64,000 bases of DNA from Serratia plymuthica (GTDB lineage Bacteria; Pseudomonadota; Gammaproteobacteria; Enterobacterales; Enterobacteriaceae), in contig NZ_CP068771.1 in NCBI RefSeq assembly GCF_018336935.1, forward strand, positions 5,146,001 to 5,210,000, given 5' to 3'. Both the position numbers and the translations under genes were made by a program. Below, in pieces: positions 27,499-34,399 of this stretch. The notes under the pieces are model-generated. The model was not told where the DNA came from and searched no databases. It saw only the letters and a list, made by a program, of their open reading frames with translations. Each line of letters begins with the position of its first letter. The stretch's first letter is position 1.

Positions 27499-28695
27499 AT
27501 GTTAAGGGTGGAGATGCTCAGCACCGGCGATGAGGTGCTGCATGGGCAAATTATAGATACCAACGCCGCCTGGCTGGCAGATTATCTGTTCCGGCAGGGC
27601 ATGCCGATGAGCGGCCGTGAAACGGTGGGGGACAGTCTCTCCTCTCTGATCGAAACGCTGCAGGAACGCAGTCATATCGCTGACGTTCTGATCGTTAACG
27701 GCGGGCTGGGGCCGACCAGCGACGATCTCAGCGCGCTGGCGGCAGCGACCGCCTGCGGTGTCGAGCTGGTTGAGCATGCTGAATGGATGGCGCGCATCGA
27801 GGCTTATTTTGCCGAGCGCGGCCGGCCGATGGCGGCTTCAAACCGCAAACAGGCGCAGATACCGGCCAACGCCGAAATGCTCGATAACCCGGTTGGCACC
27901 GCCTGCGGTTTTGCGCTCCAACTGAACAAGTGCACGATGTTTTTCACTCCCGGCGTACCTTCTGAATTCAAAGTGATGGTCGAGCAGCAAATCGTTCCGC
28001 GCCTGCGCCAACGTTTTTCCCTGCCGGCGCCGCCGCTGTGCCTGCGTTTAACCACCTTTGGCACCTCGGAAAGCGATCTGGCCGCCGAGCTGGACGGCAT
28101 GCCGCTGCCGCCGGAAGTGGTGCTCGGTTACCGCTCTTCCAGCCCAATCATTGAACTGAAACTGACCGGCCCGGAGAGCCAGCGTGCGGCGATGGAACAG
28201 GCGTGGGAGCGGGTGCGCCAGGTGGCGGGTGAAAACACCATTTTTGAAGGCACGATAGGCTTGCCGGCGACGCTGGCGCAGCGGTTAACCCAACAAGGGT
28301 TGAAGCTGGCGTTGAGCGAACAGTTCAGCGCCGGGTTGATCAATCTGCAATTGCAGAGCGAAGGCGCACCCCTGGCCGGCGGCGAGCTGTTGCCGTCGCA
28401 CTGTGTGGAAACGCTGGAAACCACGCTGGCCCGCGCCCGTTCGCTGGCAGAGCTGGCGGGGGCGCAATTGGCGCTGGCGATCAGTGCGATGAGTGACGAT
28501 CGGGTGAGCGTTGCCTTGCACACGCCGAAAGGCGGCATCGGCCAAACGGTACGCTACCGGGCGGCGCGCCATGGCTTGCGTCTGCGACAGGAATCGGTGG
28601 CGATGTTGGCGCTCGACATGCTGCGGCGCTGGCTGAACGGTGGGCCGGTATGCGGTAAGAACGGTTGGCTGGAGATCGTCGAGATTATTGAGTAA
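27499..28695 (+). CDS. yfaY: CinA-family protein YfaY
   Basis: The 398-residue protein has an N-terminal CinA/MoaB-like domain (LSTGDEVLHGQIIDTNAAWLA, VNGGLGPTSDD near residue 70), the COG1058 domain that in family members hydrolyses ADP-ribose. Its C-terminal domain is related to the nicotinamide-mononucleotide deamidase PncC but degenerate. Where PncC has AESCTGG this protein has LSEQFSAG, so the catalytic serine position is not conserved; E. coli YfaY shows the same kind of change. The deamidase half is probably inactive. ATG 27499 follows a GGGAGAGA ribosome-binding site. Confidence 0.88.
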   Translation: MLRVEMLSTGDEVLHGQIIDTNAAWLADYLFRQGMPMSGRETVGDSLSSLIETLQERSHIADVLIVNGGLGPTSDDLSALAAATACGVELVEHAEWMARIEAYFAERGRPMAASNRKQAQIPANAEMLDNPVGTACGFALQLNKCTMFFTPGVPSEFKVMVEQQIVPRLRQRFSLPAPPLCLRLTTFGTSESDLAAELDGMPLPPEVVLGYRSSSPIIELKLTGPESQRAAMEQAWERVRQVAGENTIFEGTIGLPATLAQRLTQQGLKLALSEQFSAGLINLQLQSEGAPLAGGELLPSHCVETLETTLARARSLAELAGAQLALAISAMSDDRVSVALHTPKGGIGQTVRYRAARHGLRLRQESVAMLALDMLRRWLNGGPVCGKNGWLEIVEIIE

Positions 28696-28769
28696 GAATG
28701 CTTGATGACGGTGATATATCCCTTATTAATCATAATATTATAAGGGGTTATCGTGTTGGGTTCAGGCTG

Positions 28770-28922
28770 TTACAATCGCTGCGGGTGCTTGAGACTATTC
28801 GTCTTGGGCATTGTGTGGCAAGGCGGATAGATGAAAGCCCCAAACTGACTATCAATCAGAATGGGGCTGCACATACCGCCTAGACACCGGTATGGTAGCC
28901 CCTTCACAGCAAGGAGGCAAGC
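28770..28922 (+). other. hok-type mRNA leader
   Basis: The sequence from GGTGCTTGAGAC through GTCTTGGGC resembles the 5' stem (tac element) of hok/sok-family messages. It is followed by an AAGGCGGATAG-like stretch and a further stem, AGCCCC...GGGGCT, typical of the region opposed by an antisense Sok RNA. A -10 candidate TACAAT lies just upstream, near 28767. The leader ends in a strong AAGGAGG ribosome-binding site before the toxin ATG. The antisense RNA itself is inferred from the family and not identified. Confidence 0.5.
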
Positions 28923-29051
28923 ATGCAGTTAAAGCATGTTTTTCACTCGTTAGCCATTGTATGTATTACGATTTTGGTATTCATACCCGTCGCCTTTCAA
29001 GCCGCAGCGTTGTTGGCTGCAGGTGCGCACCCCAGTCACTTACCTAAGTAA
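28923..29051 (+). pseudogene. Hok/Gef-family type I toxin truncated by a repeat insertion
   Basis: The first twenty or so codons read MQLKHVFHSLAIVCITILVF, the membrane segment of Hok toxins (compare LIVCITILTF in HokB). After that the frame enters a palindromic repeat element (from about 28984) and ends as IPVAFQAAALL...HLPK, 42 residues in all. The conserved periplasmic part of Hok, with its Cys-Glu and AFxAYE motifs, is absent, and I find no trace of it beyond the repeat. Leader and ribosome-binding site look intact, so a hybrid membrane peptide could still be made. Confidence 0.6.
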
Positions 29052-29108
29052 GCTCCTGGGGATTTACACCCTGGCCGCCTAGCTGCAACTCGAAAGTCAT
29101 AGGGTAAA
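28984..29108. repeat. Palindromic MITE-like repeat, copy A
   Basis: About 125 bases with imperfect terminal inverted repeats (ATACCCG... and ...AGGGTAAAT, followed inward by CTTTC-type arms). The core hairpin is CCCCAG-TCA-CTTAC-CTAA-GTAAG-CTC-CTGGGG. It shares arms and core (TCACTTACCT, AGTAAGCTC) with the copy at 30558. It interrupts the hok-like gene. No coding capacity. Confidence 0.7.
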
Positions 29109-29137
29109 TCCAGATGATTGACGATTATGTTTGAAAA

Positions 29138-29398
29138 TCAGATTTCCAGCTCGATGTCCGTCAGCGGTATGCAGCAGCAGGGCAGGATCTCGCCGTCATT
29201 GATAAACGCCAGCGGTTGTTGGTGATAGGTCACTTCGCCTTTTACCAATTTCAGGCGGCAGGCGCCGCAATAGCCGGAGCGGCATTGGTATTCCACCTGC
29301 ACGTCGTGCAGTTCCAGTACGTCGAGCAGGCAGCTTTCACTTTTCGGGCAGGATAACTGCGTGCCTGTGGCACGCAGTGTGATGAGAGGCGATGCCAT
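29138..29398 (-). CDS. yfaE: [2Fe-2S] ferredoxin maintaining the NrdB diferric-tyrosyl cofactor
   Basis: In 86 residues the plant-type ferredoxin motif is visible: YQCRSGYCGACRLKL gives C-x4-C-x2-C, with the fourth cysteine in the LPCCC segment. In E. coli YfaE reduces the met form of NrdB to regenerate the radical cofactor (family knowledge). The gene starts three bases after the nrdB stop, which supports co-translation and the same role here. Confidence 0.93.
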   Translation of the reverse strand: MASPLITLRATGTQLSCPKSESCLLDVLELHDVQVEYQCRSGYCGACRLKLVKGEVTYHQQPLAFINDGEILPCCCIPLTDIELEI

Positions 29399-29401
29399 CG
29401 C

Positions 29402-30532
29402 TTACAGTTCGAAGTCGCTCAGGTCGTCGGCATGCACTTCCGAGTCGATCTGACCAACCAGATAAGAGCTGACTTCCACTTCCTGCGGCGCAACCTGAAC
29501 GTTATCGGACACCAGCCAGGCGTTGATCCACGGGATCGGGTTAGAGCGGGTTTCGAACGGCAGGCCAAGGCCAACCGCCTGCATGCGGATGTTGGTGATG
29601 TATTCCACATACTGGCACAGAATGTCTTTGTTCAGGCCGATCATCGAGCCGTCGCGGAACAGGTATTCCGCCCACTCTTTTTCCTGTTGGGCCGCCAGCA
29701 CGAACAGATCGTAGCACTGCTGCTGACATTCAACGGCGATTTCCGCCATCTCAGGGTCATCGGCGCCGGAACGCATCAGGTTCAGTATGTGCTGGGTGCC
29801 GGTCAGGTGCAGCGCTTCGTCACGGGCGATAAGCTTGATGATTTTGGCGTTGCCTTCCATCAGCTCGCGTTCCGCAAAGGCGAACGAACAGGCGAAGCTG
29901 ACGTAGAAGCGGATGGCTTCCAGCGCGTTCACGCTCATCAGGCAGATGTACAGCTGCTTTTTCAGCGCCCGCAGGTTAACGGTGACGGTTTTGCCGTTGA
30001 CCTGATGGGTGCCTTCACCCAACAGGTGGTAGTAGCCAGTCATCTCGATCAGATCGTCGTAATAGCCGGAAATGTCTTTCGCGCGTTTGAGGATCTCTTC
30101 GTTGGTGACGATGTCATCAAACACCAGCGCCGGATCGTTGACGATGTTACGGATGATGTGGGTATAAGAACGGGAGTGGATGGTTTCGGAGAATGACCAG
30201 GTTTCCACCCAGGTTTCCAGTTCCGGGATTGAAATCAGCGGCAGCAGGGCCACGTTCGGGCTACGGCCCTGAATGGAATCCAGCAGCGTTTGATACTTCA
30301 GGTTGCTGATGAAAATGTGTTTTTCATGTTCCGGCAGCGCCTGATAGTCGATACGGTCGCGGGACACGTCAACTTCTTCCGGACGCCAGAAAAAGGACAG
30401 CTGCTTCTCAATCAGCTTTTCGAAGATTTCATGTTTTTGCTGATCGAAACGCGCGACGTTGACCGACTGGCCGAAGAACATCGGCTCCAGCAACTGGTTG
30501 TTTTTTTTCTGAGAAAATGTGGTGTAAGCCAT
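29402..30532 (-). CDS. nrdB: Ribonucleoside-diphosphate reductase class Ia, beta subunit
   Basis: NrdB carries the diferric-tyrosyl radical cofactor needed by NrdA. The 376-residue sequence matches E. coli NrdB throughout. Iron-ligand helices are recognisable in [30 protein letters not shown] (carrying ligands and the radical Tyr region), and [15 protein letters not shown]. The C-terminal tail ending in DDLSDFEL is the part that docks on NrdA. A 212-base gap with a repeat element separates it from nrdA; yfaE follows directly. Confidence 0.97.
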   Translation of the reverse strand: MAYTTFSQKKNNQLLEPMFFGQSVNVARFDQQKHEIFEKLIEKQLSFFWRPEEVDVSRDRIDYQALPEHEKHIFISNLKYQTLLDSIQGRSPNVALLPLISIPELETWVETWSFSETIHSRSYTHIIRNIVNDPALVFDDIVTNEEILKRAKDISGYYDDLIEMTGYYHLLGEGTHQVNGKTVTVNLRALKKQLYICLMSVNALEAIRFYVSFACSFAFAERELMEGNAKIIKLIARDEALHLTGTQHILNLMRSGADDPEMAEIAVECQQQCYDLFVLAAQQEKEWAEYLFRDGSMIGLNKDILCQYVEYITNIRMQAVGLGLPFETRSNPIPWINAWLVSDNVQVAPQEVEVSSYLVGQIDSEVHADDLSDFEL

Positions 30533-30557
30533 AAACCTGAGTCCATCGTAACGTGGC

Positions 30558-30685
30558 TATCCCCTTTATATTTCGAGCTGCAAGTCCGTTGGCTGTCTTC
30601 GCTCCCCCGAATCACTTACCTGAGTAAGCTCATCGGGAGTCGCTCTGTTGCCGCCTTCTTGCCGCTCGAATTATTTAGGGGATTA
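30558..30685. repeat. Palindromic MITE-like repeat, copy B, between nrdA and nrdB
   Basis: About 128 bases with terminal inverted repeats (TATCCCCTTTATATTTCGAG against TAATCCCCTAAATAATTCGA read from the other end) and the core TCACTTACCTGAGTAAGCTC flanked by CCCGA/TCGGG. It belongs to the same family as the copy at 28984. Here it is transcribed within the nrdA-nrdB message, where it can fold into one long hairpin. Confidence 0.75.
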
Positions 30686-30744
30686 ATAAGGGGTCGGAAG
30701 CGCTTATTGATATTGGCGTTGATTCCGGCCCGCTGTGTCAAACA

Positions 30745-33033
30745 TTAGATCTTGCAGGCGCCGCTTTCGCAGTCGTCATCGCCGCCCTTGGCCGGCAACA
30801 AATCTTCCTGCACATCGTCCGCACCGTCACGGGTGTTCTGATAGTACAGCGTCTTGACGCCAAACTTGTAGGTGGTGAGCAGGTCTTTCAACAGCTGCTT
30901 CATCGGCACCTTGCCGGCCGGGAAACGGCTTGGGTCGTAGTTGGTGTTGGCAGAGATCGATTGATCGATAAACTTCTGCATCAGACCGACCAGTTGCAGG
31001 TAACCGTCGTTGTTCGGCATTTCCCACAGCAGCTCGTACTCGTTTTTCAGACGCTCATACTCCGGAACCACCTGGCGCAAAATGCCGTCTTTCGACGCTT
31101 TGATGCTGATGTGGCCGCGCGGCGGCTCGATGCCGTTGGTGGCGTTGGAAATCTGCGACGAGGTTTCCGAAGGCATCAGCGCAGACAGGGTGGAGTTGCG
31201 CAGGCCGGTTTCCTTGATCTCTTTACGCAGGGTTTCCCAGTCGTAATGCAGAGGTTCGTCGCAGATCACATCCAGATCTTTCTTGTAGGTGTCGATCGGC
31301 AAGATGCCCTGCGAATAGGTGGTTTCATTGAACCACGGGCAGGCACCTTGTTCCTGAGCAAGACGGTTCGACGCCTTCAGCAGGTAATACTGGATGGCTT
31401 CGAAGGTTTTATGAGTCAGGCTGTTGGCGCTGCCGTCGGAGTAGCGCACGCCGTTCTTCGCCAGATAGTAGGCGTAGTTGATCACGCCGATACCCAGAGT
31501 ACGGCGGCCCATGGCGCCACGGTAAGCGGCTTTTATCGGATAGTCCTGGTAGTCCAGCAGGGCGTCAAGCGCGCGCACCGCCAGGGTGGCCAGCTCTTCC
31601 AGATCGTCGAGGCTGTCGATGGCGCCCAGGTTGAAGGCGGACAGCGTACACAGCGCGATTTCGCCGTTTTCGTCGTTGACGTCATCCAGCGGCTTGGTCG
31701 GCAGGGCGATTTCCAGGCACAGGTTGGACTGGCGCACTGGCGCGATCTGCGGATCAAACGGGCTGTGGGTGTTGCAGTGGTCAACGTTCTGGATGTAGAT
31801 ACGGCCGGTAGAAGCGCGCTCCTGCATCATCAGCGAGAACAGTTCAACCGCTTTCACGCGTTTCTGGCGGATGCTGTCGTCTTTTTCGTACTGGGTGTAC
31901 AGACGTTCGAATTCGTCCTGATTGGCGAAGAACGCGTCATACAGGCCCGGCACGTCAGATGGGCTGAACAGGGTGATGTCCTCGCCCTTGATCAGGCGCT
32001 GGTACATCAGGCGGTTCAACTGTACGCCGTAGTCCATGTGTCGTACGCGGTTGCCTTCAACGCCACGGTTGTTCTTCAGCACCAACAGGCTTTCCACTTC
32101 CAGATGCCACATCGGATAGAACAAGGTGGCTGCGCCGCCACGGACGCCGCCCTGAGAGCAGGATTTCACCGCGGTCTGGAAGTGTTTGTAGAACGGGATA
32201 CAGCCGGTATGGAAAGCCTCACCCCCACGGATCGGGCTGCCCAGCGCACGGATGCGGCCGGCATTGATACCGATACCGGCACGTTGCGAAACGTATTTCA
32301 CGATGGCGCTGGAGGTGGCGTTGATGGAATCCAGGCTGTCGCCGCACTCGATCAGCACGCAAGAGCTGAACTGGCGGGTTGGGGTGCGCACACCGGACAT
32401 GATTGGCGTAGGCAGCGAAATCTTGAAGGTGGAAATGGCGTCGTAAAAACGTTTAACGTAGTCCAGACGGGTTTCGCGCGGATAGTTGGAGAACAGGCAC
32501 GCGGCGACCAGGATATACAGGAACTGAGCGCTCTCGTAGATCTCGCCGCTGACGCGGTTCTGCACCAGATACTTCCCTTCCAGCTGCTTAACGGCTGCGT
32601 AGGAGAAGTTCATATCACGCCAGTGATCGATAAAGGAGTCCATCTGCTCGAACTCTTCAGAGCTGTAGTCTTCCAGCAGATGCTTATCGTACTTGCCCAT
32701 TTCTACCATGCGCGCCACGTGAGCGAGCAGCTTTGGCGGCTCGAATTGGCCATAAGCTTTTTTGCGCAGGTGGAAGATGGCCAGGCGTGCAGCCAGGTAC
32801 TGATAGTCCGGCGCGTCGCGCGAAATCAGGTCGGCTGCGGCTTTGATAATGGTTTCATGAATATCGGCGGTTTTGATGCCGTCATAAAACTGAATATGGG
32901 AACGCAACTCTACTTGAGATACCGAGACGTTATGTAAACCTTCCGCGGCCCAGTCGATGACCCGGTGAATTTTGTCGAGGTTGATGCGCTCTTTACGGCC
33001 ATCGCGTTTAGTTACAAGCAGACTTTGGTTCAT
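30745..33033 (-). CDS. nrdA: Ribonucleoside-diphosphate reductase class Ia, alpha subunit
   Basis: NrdA is the catalytic subunit that reduces all four ribonucleoside diphosphates. The 762 residues are one longer than in E. coli. The N-terminal ATP-cone (LLVTKRDGRKERINLDKIH) carries the overall-activity site. SSCVLIECGDS holds an active-site cysteine, SNLCLEIALPT the central Cys/Glu pair, and the extreme C-terminus CESGACKI the redox-shuttle cysteine pair. The gene leads the nrdA-nrdB-yfaE operon. The upstream region has a good promoter, an NrdR-like box and a perfect DnaA box. Confidence 0.97.
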   Translation of the reverse strand: MNQSLLVTKRDGRKERINLDKIHRVIDWAAEGLHNVSVSQVELRSHIQFYDGIKTADIHETIIKAAADLISRDAPDYQYLAARLAIFHLRKKAYGQFEPPKLLAHVARMVEMGKYDKHLLEDYSSEEFEQMDSFIDHWRDMNFSYAAVKQLEGKYLVQNRVSGEIYESAQFLYILVAACLFSNYPRETRLDYVKRFYDAISTFKISLPTPIMSGVRTPTRQFSSCVLIECGDSLDSINATSSAIVKYVSQRAGIGINAGRIRALGSPIRGGEAFHTGCIPFYKHFQTAVKSCSQGGVRGGAATLFYPMWHLEVESLLVLKNNRGVEGNRVRHMDYGVQLNRLMYQRLIKGEDITLFSPSDVPGLYDAFFANQDEFERLYTQYEKDDSIRQKRVKAVELFSLMMQERASTGRIYIQNVDHCNTHSPFDPQIAPVRQSNLCLEIALPTKPLDDVNDENGEIALCTLSAFNLGAIDSLDDLEELATLAVRALDALLDYQDYPIKAAYRGAMGRRTLGIGVINYAYYLAKNGVRYSDGSANSLTHKTFEAIQYYLLKASNRLAQEQGACPWFNETTYSQGILPIDTYKKDLDVICDEPLHYDWETLRKEIKETGLRNSTLSALMPSETSSQISNATNGIEPPRGHISIKASKDGILRQVVPEYERLKNEYELLWEMPNNDGYLQLVGLMQKFIDQSISANTNYDPSRFPAGKVPMKQLLKDLLTTYKFGVKTLYYQNTRDGADDVQEDLLPAKGGDDDCESGACKI

Positions 33034-33063
33034 GTGGTTGTCCGTATGATTCCCCTGTACAGA

Positions 33064-33106
33064 AGTGTAGTCGCTCTGTTCAGTATGTAAACACTACATA
33101 TAGGGG
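33064..33106 (-). promoter_or_regulatory. nrdA promoter with adjacent NrdR-like box
   Basis: On the minus strand TTTACA (33091-33086), 16 bases and TACACT (33069-33064) form a -35/-10 pair. CCCCTATATGTAGTGT at 33106-33091 matches 12 of 16 positions of the palindromic NrdR consensus (ACAC-TATATATA-GTGT) and abuts the -35. NrdR boxes normally come in pairs about three helical turns apart; I could not find a convincing second one. Confidence 0.5.
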
Positions 33107-33176
33107 TTGTATGTCGGTGAGGTAACAAGATAGTGAGAAAACAGGGCGTTTGCAAGTGAACAAAACCGGCCTATTT

Positions 33177-33185
33177 TGTGGATAA
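33177..33185 (-). promoter_or_regulatory. DnaA box upstream of nrdA
   Basis: TGTGGATAA on the plus strand is TTATCCACA on the minus strand, an exact match to the high-affinity DnaA box. It sits about 120 bases upstream of the predicted nrdA transcription start. DnaA boxes regulate nrdAB in E. coli, so the position is meaningful. Confidence 0.65.
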
Positions 33186-33461
33186 CTTGGGGGTGAAATT
33201 TGGCTGTCGGCCGTGAGTGCGCGCTGTGACTGGGACGACAAGCTTGTCAATAAGCGTGATAAGAATTTACTTGGATTCGCAAAAACGTGATCGTTTGCCG
33301 CTTTATTAAACGTTAGAAAAAAACGTGATATTGATCTGATTTAATTTTCTTAAAAACCCTTTACAACGGCAGTTTTGATCGAAGGGCGCAAATCGGGCAT
33401 TTATTCGGATGGAGACGTGCGCCGGATCCGGAGGAGCCAGTCCCGGCGCGGGCTGGAATGC

Positions 33462-34187
33462 TTATCCTTCGTGTTGAGTATGTACCATATAGTTCACATC
33501 CACGTTGCGGCCCAGTTTGAAATGGTCAGTGACGGGATTGTAATGCAGGCCAATCATGTGTTGTTCGCGCAGCGGCGTACCATCGACCCAGCCGATCAGT
33601 TCAGAAGGGCGGATGAACTTCTTATGGTCATGTGTACCCTGAGGCACCATCTTAAGAATATATTCCGCCCCGACCACCGCCATCAGCCAGGCCTTGGTGT
33701 TGCGGTTAATGGTGGAAAAGAACACATGGCCGCCCGGTTTCACCAGGTGAGCGCAGGCGCGCACCACCGAAGCCGGATCGGGAACGTGTTCCAGCATTTC
33801 CATGCAGGTCACCACGTCATACCGTTGCGGGTTGGCCTGCGCGTGGCTCTCCACCGTTTCTTGTACATAATTGACATTTACGCCACTTTCCAGCGCGTGC
33901 AGTCGGGCGACTTGCAGCGGCTCCGTGCCCATGTCCAGACCTGTTACCTGCGCGCCTTCGCGCGCCATGCTTTCCGCCAAAATTCCTCCGCCGCAGCCCA
34001 CGTCGAGCACCGTTTTGCCAAAAATGCCGCCGGCGCGCTGCAGGATATAGTTCAACCGCAGCGGGTTGATACGGTGCAACGGTTTGAATTCACCTTCCAA
34101 ATCCCACCAGCGCGAGGCCACTGCCTCGAACTTGGCGATTTCCTGGTGGTCAACGTTTTGCGTTTGGTTGGATGATTCTGCATTCAT
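33462..34187 (-). CDS. ubiG: Ubiquinone biosynthesis O-methyltransferase
   Basis: UbiG performs both SAM-dependent O-methylations of ubiquinone synthesis. The 241-residue protein starts at [22 protein letters not shown], aligning with E. coli UbiG (MNAEKS...). ATG 34187 is chosen for this alignment although AAGGAG lies about 12 bases upstream, a long spacing. The SAM-binding motif [16 protein letters not shown] near residue 60, the acidic LDMGTEPL and post-motif EMLEHVPDP are clear. It is divergent from gyrA across a 212-base region with a large palindrome. Confidence 0.96.
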   Translation of the reverse strand: MNAESSNQTQNVDHQEIAKFEAVASRWWDLEGEFKPLHRINPLRLNYILQRAGGIFGKTVLDVGCGGGILAESMAREGAQVTGLDMGTEPLQVARLHALESGVNVNYVQETVESHAQANPQRYDVVTCMEMLEHVPDPASVVRACAHLVKPGGHVFFSTINRNTKAWLMAVVGAEYILKMVPQGTHDHKKFIRPSELIGWVDGTPLREQHMIGLHYNPVTDHFKLGRNVDVNYMVHTQHEG

Positions 34188-34227
34188 GGGCGTGTTTGGC
34201 TCCTTGTTCTCGTTGCGCGGATTATAC

Positions 34228-34261
34228 ATGTATCGGCGCAGCGCCGTCTGCGCCGATACAT
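34228..34261. promoter_or_regulatory. Perfect 13-bp palindrome in the ubiG-gyrA divergent region
   Basis: ATGTATCGGCGCA and its exact reverse complement TGCGCCGATACAT flank an 8-base centre. Read on the plus strand it is followed by TTTTTA, like a terminator. On the minus strand it runs directly into a TATAAT (34226-34221) that is a likely -10 of ubiG. A -10-like TATAGT for gyrA lies further on at 34333-34338. Possible roles are an operator, cruciform or RNA hairpin. Confidence 0.55.
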
Positions 34262-34399
34262 TTTTACCGCACATATATGCACAATTTCAGCGAAACAGCG
34301 GCGGTTATTTTCCCGTAAAGCGTGCTTTGTGATATAGTTTTACACCTTTGCCACTATGGCAGCGGGCAGATGAATCATTAGTAGAGGGATAGCAGCTCC

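Noticed and set aside
28698..28883. 61-codon ORF right after yfaY
   Set aside because: It runs through the structured hok-type leader, lacks a protein-like composition, and is better explained as untranslated mRNA.
30961..32937. 658-codon open frame antisense to nrdA
   Set aside because: It lies entirely over nrdA, has no family likeness and no ribosome-binding site. Long antisense frames are expected in GC-rich, codon-biased genes.
33239..33248. ACAAGCTTGT palindrome upstream of nrdA as an operator
   Set aside because: A 10-bp palindrome of this kind occurs often by chance, and it does not match a regulator known to act at nrdA.
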